Shown here in pieces: positions 1 through 7,206 of a stretch of DNA of 64,000 bases. The DNA comes from Streptomyces sp. NRRL F-525 (GTDB taxonomy: Bacteria > Actinomycetota > Actinomycetes > Streptomycetales > Streptomycetaceae), in the NCBI RefSeq assembly GCF_000716605.1, contig NZ_JNXE01000005.1, forward strand, positions 248,001 through 312,000, written 5' to 3'. The notes beneath the pieces are model-generated. The model saw only the letters and a program-made list of their open reading frames with translations, ran no database searches and had not been told where the DNA came from. The first letter of the stretch is position 1. Each line of letters begins with the position of its first letter. Both the position numbers and the translations under genes were made by a program.

Positions 1-2366
1 TGTTGCTGTGGGTGGGGGCGTTGTTCGGCCTGGGCCTGTCGGCCTCGGCGGCGGGGACGGACTACGCGAACGTCTTCTCCCTCCCGGACACGGACTCCAA
101 GAGCGCGTACGACCAGATGGCGAAGGCCTTCCCGAACACCTCGGGCGACACCGACACGGTGGTCTGGAAGGTCGACTCGGGTTCGGTGAAGGACCCGTCC
201 GTACGGTCCCGGATCCAGCCCGCCCTCGACAAGATCGCCGGCATGAAGGGCGTCGGCGGCGTCACCGGCCCTTACTCGGGCGCCCGGGGCGCGACGCAGA
301 TCAGCTCCGACGGGACGATCGCGTACGCGCAGATCACCTTCGCCGAGCAGGCGAACGCCGTCCCCAAGGACCTCGTCCAGAACGTCGTGGACACCGCTCA
401 GAACGCCGAACGCAAGGGCCTGAAGGTCGAACTGGGCGGCCAGGCCGTCCAGCGCGTGGAGGAGCCGCCGGGCGGCATCGCCGAGGGCGTCGGCATCCTC
501 GCGGCGGCGATCGTCCTGTTCCTGGCCTTCGGCTCGTTCTACGCGATGCTGCTCCCGATCGGCGTCGCGATCTTCGGCGTCGGTACGGGCCTGTTCTCCA
601 CCCAGCTCCTGAGCCACACCACCGACATCCCCGACCTGGCCCCGCTGCTGGCCACCCTGATCGGCCTCGGCGTCGGCATCGACTACGCCCTATTCATCGT
701 CACCCGGCACCGGCGCGGCGTCCAACGCGGCCTGGATCCCGAGGAGTCGGCGGTCATCGCCCTCAACACCTCGGGGCGCGCTGTGCTGTTCGCGGGCGGC
801 ACGGTGTGCATCGCGCTCGCCGGGATGCTGGTGACGAACCTGCGCTTCCTGGACGGCGTGGTCATCGGCACCTCGCTCACGGTCGTCCTGAGCGTGCTCG
901 CCGCCACGACGCTGCTGCCCGCCCTGCTCGGCTTCCTGGGCGTGCGGGTGCTCAGCCGCAAGCAGCGCCGCAAGCTGGCCGCCACCGGGTCCGAGCCGGA
1001 GCGCACCGACAACCTCGCGGCCCGCTGGTCGGCCGCCGTCCAGAAGCGCCCGCGCCGGATCGCCGCGTTCGCCCTAGTCGTCATGGCCGTCCTCGCCTTC
1101 CCCATCCTGTCGCTGCGCCTCGGCGCCACCGACCAGGGCAACGACGACACCTCGACGACCACCAGGCAGGCGTACGACCTGCTCGCCGACGGCTTCGGGC
1201 CGGGCTTCAACGGCCCCCTCCAGGTGGTCACTTCGGGCGGCGACACCGCCACGCTGGTCGAGAACATCCGGGCGACGAAGGACGTGGCCCAGGTCGCCGC
1301 GCTGCCGCCCGCGCACGGTGTGACGGTGATCCAGGTCGTTCCGAAGACCTCACCGCAGTCCGTGCAGACGGACGACCTGATCGACACCCTGCGCGACAAG
1401 GTCATACCCGAGGCCGGTGTGACCGGCCACGTCGGGGGCGTGACAGCGATCTCCAAGGACTTCGCGACCGTCACGGGCGACCGCCTCCCGCTCTTCGTCG
1501 CGACGATCATCGGCCTGAGCTTCCTGCTCCTCCTGCTGGCCTTCCGCTCGCTCGTGGTGCCGCTGACGGCCGCCCTGATGAACCTCATCGCGGCGGCGGC
1601 CTCCTTCGGTGTGCTGGTGGCGATCTTCCAGTGGGGCTGGGGCCTGGACATGCTCGGCCTCGGCAAGGAGGGCCCGATCAACGCCTTCCTGCCGGTCATC
1701 ATGCTGTCCCTGCTGTTCGGCCTCTCCATGGACTACCAGGTGTTCCTGGTCAGCCGTATGCACGAGGAGTGGGTCCACACCAAGGACAACGCCCGCGCGG
1801 TCCGCGTCGGCCTCGCGGAGACCAGCCGCGTCATCAACAGCGCGGCCCTGATCATGGTCTGCGTCTTCCTGGCCTTCGTCCTCAGCGGCAACTCCGGCGC
1901 GGCGACGGCGGGCGTCGGCCTGGCCGCCGCGGTCGCCCTCGACGCCTTCATCCTGCGTACGGCCCTGGTACCGGCCGCGATGCACCTGCTGGGCAAGTCC
2001 AACTGGTGGCTGCCCGGCTGGCTGGACAAGGCGCTGCCGCACCTCGCCGTGGAACCCGCCGAGGAGCCCGTACAGGCCGCCCCTGAGGGCCCGGCGTCGG
2101 CCGTTCACGGTTTCGTCCGCACGGCCGAGGGCGAGCCCCTGGAGGGCGCCTCGGTGACGCTCCTGTCGGCGGGCGGACGCCAGCTGGACCGCGTCGAGAC
2201 CCTGGCGGACGGCTCGTACATCGTGTCGGTGCCGGGCCCGGGGACCTACCTCCTGGCGACGACGGCGACCTCGTACGGCTCGATCGCCCGCCACGTGGCG
2301 GTGACCGACGGTCCGCTGGTCTACGACGTCGAGCTTGCGGAGGGCGAGGTGGACGCCGTCAACTGA
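1..2366 (+). CDS. MMPL/RND-type membrane exporter with C-terminal carboxypeptidase-regulatory-like domain (5' partial)
   Basis: The reading frame enters from outside the window; the visible 787 residues begin inside the first membrane helix, so the true start is missing and only about 20 residues seem to be lost. The layout is that of MMPL proteins: an extracytoplasmic domain (about residues 20-155), five helices (about 158-315), a cytoplasmic linker, helix 7, a second extracytoplasmic domain (about 370-490) and five more helices ending near 665. The family signature GIDYALFIVTRHRR recurs in the second half as SMDYQVFLVSRMHEE. From about residue 700 there is an added soluble beta-sandwich resembling the carboxypeptidase regulatory domain (HGFVRTAEGEPLEGASVTLL). 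MMPL proteins export lipids or small molecules using the proton gradient. The substrate is unknown. The TetR gene that follows is convergent and probably belongs to its own operon. Confidence 0.9.
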   Translation, partial: LLWVGALFGLGLSASAAGTDYANVFSLPDTDSKSAYDQMAKAFPNTSGDTDTVVWKVDSGSVKDPSVRSRIQPALDKIAGMKGVGGVTGPYSGARGATQISSDGTIAYAQITFAEQANAVPKDLVQNVVDTAQNAERKGLKVELGGQAVQRVEEPPGGIAEGVGILAAAIVLFLAFGSFYAMLLPIGVAIFGVGTGLFSTQLLSHTTDIPDLAPLLATLIGLGVGIDYALFIVTRHRRGVQRGLDPEESAVIALNTSGRAVLFAGGTVCIALAGMLVTNLRFLDGVVIGTSLTVVLSVLAATTLLPALLGFLGVRVLSRKQRRKLAATGSEPERTDNLAARWSAAVQKRPRRIAAFALVVMAVLAFPILSLRLGATDQGNDDTSTTTRQAYDLLADGFGPGFNGPLQVVTSGGDTATLVENIRATKDVAQVAALPPAHGVTVIQVVPKTSPQSVQTDDLIDTLRDKVIPEAGVTGHVGGVTAISKDFATVTGDRLPLFVATIIGLSFLLLLLAFRSLVVPLTAALMNLIAAAASFGVLVAIFQWGWGLDMLGLGKEGPINAFLPVIMLSLLFGLSMDYQVFLVSRMHEEWVHTKDNARAVRVGLAETSRVINSAALIMVCVFLAFVLSGNSGAATAGVGLAAAVALDAFILRTALVPAAMHLLGKSNWWLPGWLDKALPHLAVEPAEEPVQAAPEGPASAVHGFVRTAEGEPLEGASVTLLSAGGRQLDRVETLADGSYIVSVPGPGTYLLATTATSYGSIARHVAVTDGPLVYDVELAEGEVDAVN

Positions 2367-2370
2367 GCGT

Positions 2371-3171
2371 TCAGGGGCGCCCGTTGTCGTCAGGCACGTC
2401 GGCGGGCGCCCCGCGCCTTTCCTGCTTCTTCTTCGGCTTCGCCGGATCGGGCAGCGCGTTGGTCATGCCCGGCAGGAAGTCCGTGAACAGCTCGTGCACC
2501 TCCAGGACGAGCGGTCGCAGCACCCTGAAGCGCGCGAGGGACACCCCGCGCGCGGTGAGACGCGCTCCGCGTTCCGCGAGCCGGTAACTCCGCTCACGGC
2601 CCTCGGTCCGGTCGAACACCCAATAGAGCACGAGCCCCATCTGGGAGAGCCACATCAACTCCGGGAGCACGTCCCGCAGTTCCGGCGCCACCTTGGTCTT
2701 CGCCCCGAACAGCACCTCCTTGTGGACGTCGATCGCCTGCACACGCGCGTGCTCACTCTCCGCGGAGAACGGGCTCAGCGGGCTGTCCGGGTCGGCGGCG
2801 TTCTTGAAGAACTGCACCGCGAACTCGTGGTACGGCTTCGCGACGTCCAGCCACACGCGCAGCACGCCCGCGAGCCGCGCCTCCAGATCGGTCTCCCGGT
2901 CCAGCACCTCGCGGACCGCGATCCGGTGCTCCTCGGCGAGCCGGTCGTAGAAGCCCTGGATCAGGTGCTCCTTGCCGGCGAAGTAGTAGTACGCGTTGCC
3001 GACGGAGACGCCGGCCTCCTTGGCGATCGCCCGCATCGTCGTCTTGTCGTAGCCGTGCTCCTGGAACAGCCGCATGGCTGTCTCCAGGATGAGCGCACGG
3101 GTCTGCTCGGACTTCGCGGACCTGGCGGGCGTACCGCCGTCCTCTTCGGGGCTGTCGTTCTTCGCGGGCAC
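2371..3171 (-). CDS. TetR/AcrR family transcriptional regulator
   Basis: This is a 266-residue repressor-type regulator with an N-terminal TetR helix-turn-helix at about residues 20-65 (TMRAIAKEAGVSVGNAYYYF), followed by an all-helical ligand domain and a charged Lys/Arg-rich tail. I chose the GTG at 3171 because the frame runs further upstream without family-like sequence and would overlap the DCC gene, which ends at 3183. It is the last gene of a leftward set of three (membrane protein, DCC oxidoreductase, TetR) with 4- and 11-bp gaps. Twin palindromes upstream of the first gene (4122-4133 and 4167-4180) are good candidates for its own binding sites, so autoregulation of the operon is inferred. 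The ligand is unknown. Confidence 0.9.
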   Translation of the reverse strand: MPAKNDSPEEDGGTPARSAKSEQTRALILETAMRLFQEHGYDKTTMRAIAKEAGVSVGNAYYYFAGKEHLIQGFYDRLAEEHRIAVREVLDRETDLEARLAGVLRVWLDVAKPYHEFAVQFFKNAADPDSPLSPFSAESEHARVQAIDVHKEVLFGAKTKVAPELRDVLPELMWLSQMGLVLYWVFDRTEGRERSYRLAERGARLTARGVSLARFRVLRPLVLEVHELFTDFLPGMTNALPDPAKPKKKQERRGAPADVPDDNGRP

Positions 3172-3182
3172 GGAAAGAGAGC

Positions 3183-3695
3183 CTATCCAGTGGGACAGGA
3201 ACCGTCGGCGCAGCCCGGCGCGGTGTAGGTCCACCCCCGGCGCGGGTCGTACGACCAGCCGTCCCCCTGCCGGTACACCCCGCCGCCCCACCGCCCGGCG
3301 CCCCACTGCGCCCCGCGCCACTTGGCGGCGGCGAGGACGGCGCCCCGGGCGAGGCGGGCCCCGGCCGGGGTGTTCAACCGGTGTGCCAGGGGCCGCTGTT
3401 CGCGCAGGGCCCACAGGGTGACGATCCAGGCGGCGGCGCCCTGGTAGACCTGCCCGGAGTCGCCGACGACGGTGACCTCGTCGAGGGGCGCGCGGTGGTC
3501 GAGCCCGGGAAAGCGCCGCCGGGCCTCCTCGGAGGACGCCGGTACCAGCTCCAGGGGCACCAACTGCGGCTGCCGTACGAGCCAGTCGCGTACGAAGGTG
3601 CACAGGGCGCAGTCGGCGTCGTAGAGGACGGTGAGCCCGTGGACCGGGACGCGCGAGGCGTCCCGGTCCTGGGTCCCGCCGAGGGCCGGGGCCAC
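3183..3695 (-). CDS. DCC-family (DUF393) thiol-disulfide oxidoreductase-like protein
   Basis: The 170-residue protein starts with GTG. Near its N-terminus it carries the DxxCxxC motif of the DCC1/DUF393 family (YDADCALC, Cys29 and Cys32), in a context like the first strand and helix of a thioredoxin fold (LTVLYDADCALCTFVRDWL). The family is predicted to carry out thiol-disulfide exchange, but most members lack an assigned substrate. The C-terminal third is Trp/Gly/Arg-rich and ends in an extra Cys pair separated by four residues, which could bind metal or form a disulfide. The gene sits 4 bp downstream of the membrane-protein gene and 11 bp upstream of the TetR gene, so the three are probably co-transcribed. 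Confidence 0.82.
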   Translation of the reverse strand: MAPALGGTQDRDASRVPVHGLTVLYDADCALCTFVRDWLVRQPQLVPLELVPASSEEARRRFPGLDHRAPLDEVTVVGDSGQVYQGAAAWIVTLWALREQRPLAHRLNTPAGARLARGAVLAAAKWRGAQWGAGRWGGGVYRQGDGWSYDPRRGWTYTAPGCADGSCPTG

Positions 3696-3699
3696 CCCG

Positions 3700-4107
3700 T
3701 CACGCCCCGGCCGTCGGCGGAACCCACCCCTGCGGCGCGATGGGCGGCACCTGCTCCCGCTCCATGACCCCCCGCCGCCGGATCTTGTTCAGCACGAACA
3801 CGTTCCCCAGGTGCATCACCCCGAGCACCAGCAGCACCACGCCCACCTTCTTCGACAGGGCCTCGAAGATGCCCCGGGTGTCGTCGATGGTGCCGTCGCC
3901 GCTCAGGTACAGGGCGACGAACCCGAGGTTGACGAGGTAGAAACCGACCACCAGGAGGTGGTTCACGGCCTCCGCGAGTTTCTCGTTCCCCTGGAGGACG
4001 TCGGCGAGGAAGATCCGCCCGTTGCGGCTGAGCGTGCGGGCCACCCAGACGGTGAGTCCGATGCTGACGATCAGATAGATGACGTAGGCGATGACCGTGC
4101 GGTCCAT
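3700..4107 (-). CDS. small integral membrane protein, first gene of TetR-controlled operon
   Basis: The 135-residue protein has three predicted membrane helices: residues about 4-23, 47-67 and 86-106 (for example VGVVLLVLGVMHLGNVFVLN). They are followed by a short cytoplasmic Pro-rich tail. I chose the ATG at 4107 over the in-frame ATG at 4134 because a strong GGGGAGG ribosome site lies five bases before it, and the longer version would begin inside a palindromic operator. I do not recognise the family. Position and spacing tie it to the DCC oxidoreductase and the TetR regulator downstream. Confidence 0.8.
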   Translation of the reverse strand: MDRTVIAYVIYLIVSIGLTVWVARTLSRNGRIFLADVLQGNEKLAEAVNHLLVVGFYLVNLGFVALYLSGDGTIDDTRGIFEALSKKVGVVLLVLGVMHLGNVFVLNKIRRRGVMEREQVPPIAPQGWVPPTAGA

Positions 4108-4121
4108 GCGCCTCCCCCTTC

Positions 4122-4180
4122 TGAACACGTTCAAAAGTGCTGACAGGAAGAACTGTAGGGGCGTTTTTGAACGTGTTCAA
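4122..4180. promoter_or_regulatory. twin TetR-type palindromic operators
   Basis: Two near-identical palindromes lie in the promoter region of the leftward operon: TGAACACGTTCA at 4122-4133 and TTGAACGTGTTCAA at 4167-4180. Both have the arms TGAAC/GTTCA around a 2-bp centre and lie 46 bp apart. The proximal one sits just upstream of the ribosome site of the gene starting at 4107. Operators of this size are typical of TetR dimers. The regulator encoded by the last gene of the operon is the natural candidate, by inference. Confidence 0.65.
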
Positions 4181-4202
4181 CTCGCGTGCGCTGGGACCTG
4201 CG

Positions 4203-4613
4203 TCACACCCGCCGCGCCAGCTCCGGCCGCTTCGAGTAGTCGGTGAATCCGATGACGTTGCCCCAGGGGTCGGCGATCTCGACGGTCCACCCGGTGGCCA
4301 CGGAGGACGGCGCGTCGAGGAGGGGAATCCCGGCGGCGGTGAGGTGCTGGGCGGCCCTCCGCGCGTCCGGTACCTCCAGCCACACGCGGGGCGAGGGCCA
4401 TGGCGGCGGCCGGTGTCCCAGCCCCTCCTCGTGGCGCAGCAGCACCCCGGGCGTCTCGCCGCCGACCTTCAGGATCGCGATCCCGGCCTCGTCGAGGCGG
4501 AACCCGACGGTGAATCCGGCGCGTTCGTAGAAGGGGACCGCCTCGGCGAGGTCCCCGACGGGGAGGAGGAGGTTGTCGAAGCCGAGCAGTTCGTACGACT
4601 CTTCATCTGACAT
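4203..4613 (-). CDS. VOC/glyoxalase-bleomycin-resistance superfamily protein
   Basis: The 136-residue protein has the two beta-alpha-beta-beta-beta halves of the vicinal-oxygen-chelate fold. The first opens with FDNLLLPVGDLAEAVPFYER and the second with RVWLEVPDARRAAQHL. It ends with the usual DPWGNVIGFTDY segment, in which the family often has a metal-ligand Glu but here has none at the final position. VOC proteins include glyoxalases, dioxygenases and antibiotic-binding proteins; nothing here fixes the substrate. It is a single-gene unit whose end lies next to the twin operators at 4122-4180. The 93 bp between its start and the MarR stop hold no other gene. Confidence 0.82.
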   Translation of the reverse strand: MSDEESYELLGFDNLLLPVGDLAEAVPFYERAGFTVGFRLDEAGIAILKVGGETPGVLLRHEEGLGHRPPPWPSPRVWLEVPDARRAAQHLTAAGIPLLDAPSSVATGWTVEIADPWGNVIGFTDYSKRPELARRV

Positions 4614-4706
4614 TCCGTCAGATTAGAGGGTGAAGAGGGAGGGGTGCGGGCGGCGGTCCGACGGCCCGGTGAGGTGATCACTCGTTGAGGCGACGCGAGG
4701 TGATCT

Positions 4707-5168
4707 TTACGGCGCCGGTGTGGGCGGCAGGGTCAGTGAGGCGATGCACGTGGTGAGCAGGCGTCGCATCTGGTCCTGTTCGCCGGCGCTCAGATCGGCC
4801 AGCATGTTCTGCTCGACGCGGCGGACCGCGGCGCTGGCCTCCTTGAGCTGACGGCGCCCGCGGTCGGTCAGCTCGGTGGGCAGGGCCCTGCCGACGGGTG
4901 CCTGTGCCGGGCGGACGACGAGTCCCTGGCGTTCGAGGGCCTGCAGAAGCACGTTCATCGACTGCCGGGTGACGAAGGTGCCGCGGGCGAGCTCGGAGTT
5001 GGACAGGCCCGGTCGCTGGGCGAGCAGCTCCAGGCAGGAGTAGTGGGTGATCGTCATGCCCAACGGCTTCAGTACGGCCTCCAGTGCGGAGTGCAGGGCG
5101 CTCGCGGCCGCCTTGAGCATGTACCCCACCGATGTGTCCAGCTCGACTCCGGGCTCGCCTTGACTCAT
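4707..5168 (-). CDS. MarR family transcriptional regulator
   Basis: The 153-residue protein has the MarR winged helix-turn-helix at about residues 35-100 (SNSELARGTFVTRQSMNVLL, then the wing LVVRPAQAPVGRALPTELT) and helices at both ends for dimerisation. It is divergent from the VOC gene at 5232. Two 18-bp palindromes lie between them, one covering bases 5167-5184 and so touching its own start codon. I see no Shine-Dalgarno sequence before the ATG, so the message may be leaderless or nearly so. In that case a bound repressor would sit on the transcription start. Autoregulation together with control of the VOC gene is inferred from this layout. Confidence 0.88.
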   Translation of the reverse strand: MSQGEPGVELDTSVGYMLKAAASALHSALEAVLKPLGMTITHYSCLELLAQRPGLSNSELARGTFVTRQSMNVLLQALERQGLVVRPAQAPVGRALPTELTDRGRRQLKEASAAVRRVEQNMLADLSAGEQDQMRRLLTTCIASLTLPPTPAP

Positions 5169-5212
5169 GTCAGTAGTCTGACATACCGTGGGTTATGTCA
5201 GAAGACTGACAT
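5167..5212. promoter_or_regulatory. tandem 18-bp MarR operators between marR and VOC gene
   Basis: Two palindromes, ATGTCAGTAGTCTGACAT (5167-5184) and ATGTCAGAAGACTGACAT (5195-5212), share identical seven-base arms and lie 28 bp apart centre to centre. They occupy most of the 63-bp gap between the divergent marR and VOC genes. The first overlaps the marR ATG; the second ends just before the GAGGAGG ribosome site of the VOC gene. This is the classic arrangement for a MarR dimer that represses both directions. Confidence 0.78.
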
Positions 5213-5231
5213 GCGTGAGGAGGTAAGGATC

Positions 5232-5600
5232 ATGGCCGTTACCGGACCCGACTTCATCTCGCTGCAGGTGCGCGACCTGGAGCGCTCCGCCGGTTTCTAC
5301 GAGCGGTACCTGGGGCTGAAGCGCTCCGACGCGGGACCGCCGCACGCCGTCGTGTTCGACACCAAGCCGATCGCGTTCGCCGTCCGCGACGTCGTCGCGG
5401 GCGTCGACCTGGACGCGATCGCCCAGCCGGGCCAGGGAATGGCGCTGTGGCTGCACGCCCCCGACGCGCAGGACATCCACGACGCCCTCGCCGCCGACGG
5501 CACGACGATCGTCTCGGCACCCGTCGACGGACCGTTCGGCCGCACGTTCACGTTCGCGGACCCCGACGGCTACCAGGTGACACTCCACGACCGGGGCTGA
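5232..5600 (+). CDS. VOC family protein, MarR-controlled
   Basis: The 122-residue VOC-fold protein has N-terminal half FISLQVRDLERSAGFYERYL and a C-terminal half ending FADPDGYQVTLHD, the usual family closing segment. I chose the ATG at 5232 because GAGGAGG lies nine bases upstream. A longer frame reaching back to 5043 would run through the operators and into the MarR gene. Divergence from a MarR regulator suggests the protein deals with a small toxic or aromatic compound that also releases the repressor; this is inference. It is shorter than typical extradiol dioxygenases and is probably a single-module dimer. Confidence 0.85.
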   Translation: MAVTGPDFISLQVRDLERSAGFYERYLGLKRSDAGPPHAVVFDTKPIAFAVRDVVAGVDLDAIAQPGQGMALWLHAPDAQDIHDALAADGTTIVSAPVDGPFGRTFTFADPDGYQVTLHDRG

Positions 5601-5659
5601 GGTGTGAGAGGGAGATCTCTCGGCCACGGAAGCGCTGACCGCCGCCTGTGGCTTGAGCC

Positions 5660-6268
5660 TCAATCGCCCTTAGGCTGACCGGCCTTGAGGATTTCCGCCA
5701 CGTCGAGGGTGACCTTCGCGCCGAGGGTGTCGGGGAGGGTGACGAGTTCGCCGGGGGCGTGGATGCGGTGGTTGGTGTACTCGCCTGTGGCCGGGTCCGT
5801 CAGGACGTGGAGACGCTGGTGTTTGCGGTCGACGATCACGTACACGGGCACGTTGGAACCCGCATAGGCAGTGACCTTCGTGCGCAGGTCGGCCTGGTAG
5901 TTGCTCGACGTGACTTCCAGGACGAGGCGGAAGGCGATGGGGTCGTAGCAGCTGTTCTCGACGAGGTGTTCCTGGAAGTCCGCGTCCACCAGTGCGAGGT
6001 CCGGGATCGCGTAGTCCTCGGCGCCGCTGGACAACCAGAGCCCGATGCCTTGGAGCACCATCGACTCGGTTCCGTGCAGTCCGGCTGCGATGAAAGGAAC
6101 CATGAGGTCGGTCAGGGCGGCGGCGTGGGCTCCGTCCGGGGGCGGGGACATGACGATCAGGCCTCCGATGATCTCGACTCGGTTGCCCGGGTTGCGGTCC
6201 GCGAGACGGTTCGCCTCCGCGATCAGCGAACGGTCGTCGTGGGGCCGCTCGACGGATGCTGCGGACAT
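5660..6268 (-). CDS. Uma2 family (DUF820) restriction-endonuclease-fold protein
   Basis: The 202-residue protein has the Uma2/PD-(D/E)XK layout: GGLIVMSPPP near the N-terminus, the acidic strand IPDLALVDAD, the core LVLEVTSSNYQADLRTKVTA and the strand VPVYVIVDRK. The start has an AGGAGG site seven bases upstream. Uma2 genes occur in many copies in Streptomyces and cyanobacteria. They are predicted nucleases of unknown role, and nothing in the neighbourhood suggests a defence island here. The gene is monocistronic and followed by the convergent VOC gene. Confidence 0.85.
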   Translation of the reverse strand: MSAASVERPHDDRSLIAEANRLADRNPGNRVEIIGGLIVMSPPPDGAHAAALTDLMVPFIAAGLHGTESMVLQGIGLWLSSGAEDYAIPDLALVDADFQEHLVENSCYDPIAFRLVLEVTSSNYQADLRTKVTAYAGSNVPVYVIVDRKHQRLHVLTDPATGEYTNHRIHAPGELVTLPDTLGAKVTLDVAEILKAGQPKGD

Positions 6269-6370
6269 CGCGTGCCTCCTGCTGGGCTGGTGTCGAGAGC
6301 ATCATCGTAGGCCGGGCAGCCCTCAGGAGCCCTGAAAGAGGCGCTTCACCCGATCGTGGCCCCCCACGCC

Positions 6371-6406
6371 CGAGGGCCCCGTTCCACAACAGGAACGGGG
6401 CCCTCG
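6371..6406. terminator. intrinsic terminator-like hairpin after sdhB
   Basis: A 15-bp perfect stem (6371-6385 with 6392-6406, both GC-rich) with a six-base loop lies 20 bases beyond the sdhB stop, where the leftward sdhCDAB transcript should end. There is no strong T-run, as is common in Streptomyces terminators. Confidence 0.75.
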
Positions 6407-6426
6407 GGGACGTACAGGAAACAACC

Positions 6427-7206
6427 TCAGAAGCGCCGAGTGATCAGTGCCCGCTTCACTTCCTGGATCGCCTTCGTGACCTCGATGCCTCGCGGGCACG
6501 CGTCCGTGCAGTTGAAGGTCGTGCGGCAACGCCACACGCCGTCGCGGTCGTTGAGGATCTCCAGGCGCTGCTCGCCCGCGTCGTCACGGCTGTCGAAGAT
6601 GAAGCGGTGCGCGTTGACGATGGCGGCCGGGCCGAAGTACTGGCCGTCGTTCCAGAAGACCGGGCACGAGGACGTGCAGGCCGCGCAGAGGATGCACTTC
6701 GTGGTGTCGTCGAAGCGCTCGCGGTCCTCCGCCGACTGGAGGCGTTCCCGGGTCGGCTCGTTCGTGTCGTGGGTGATCAGGAACGGCATGACGTCGCGGT
6801 ACGCCTGGAAGAACGGGTCCATGTCGACGACCAGGTCCTTCAGGACCGTCAGACCCTTGATCGGCTCGACCGTGATCGGCTTCTCGGGGTTGAGGTCCTT
6901 GATCAGGGTCTTGCAGGCGAGACGGTTCTTGCCGTTGATCCGCATCGCGTCCGAACCGCAGATGCCGTGCGCGCACGAGCGGCGGAACGTCAGCGTGCCG
7001 TCGAGGTCCCACTTGATCTTGTGGAGGCCGTCGAGGACGCGCTCCTTGGGGTCGATCTCCAGCTGGAAGTCCTCCCAGACCGCTTCCGCCGAGACCTCGG
7101 AGTTGAAGCGGCGGATCCGGAAGGTGACCGTGATGTAGGGGGAGTCGGCGAAGCCGGGCTCGGGCTGGCCGGCCGCTTCCGCCTTGTCCAGAACAGGGGT
7201 AGCCAT
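6427..7206 (-). CDS. sdhB: succinate dehydrogenase iron-sulfur subunit
   Basis: The 259-residue subunit carries electrons from the flavoprotein to the membrane anchor of complex II. Three Fe-S ligand clusters are visible: CAHGICGSDAM for the 2Fe-2S centre, CILCAACTSSCPVFW and CRTTFNCTDACPRGIEV for the 4Fe-4S and 3Fe-4S centres. Its ATG shares one base with the sdhA stop codon, so translation is coupled. It is the last gene of the leftward sdhC-sdhD-sdhA-sdhB operon. Confidence 0.97.
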   Translation of the reverse strand: MATPVLDKAEAAGQPEPGFADSPYITVTFRIRRFNSEVSAEAVWEDFQLEIDPKERVLDGLHKIKWDLDGTLTFRRSCAHGICGSDAMRINGKNRLACKTLIKDLNPEKPITVEPIKGLTVLKDLVVDMDPFFQAYRDVMPFLITHDTNEPTRERLQSAEDRERFDDTTKCILCAACTSSCPVFWNDGQYFGPAAIVNAHRFIFDSRDDAGEQRLEILNDRDGVWRCRTTFNCTDACPRGIEVTKAIQEVKRALITRRF

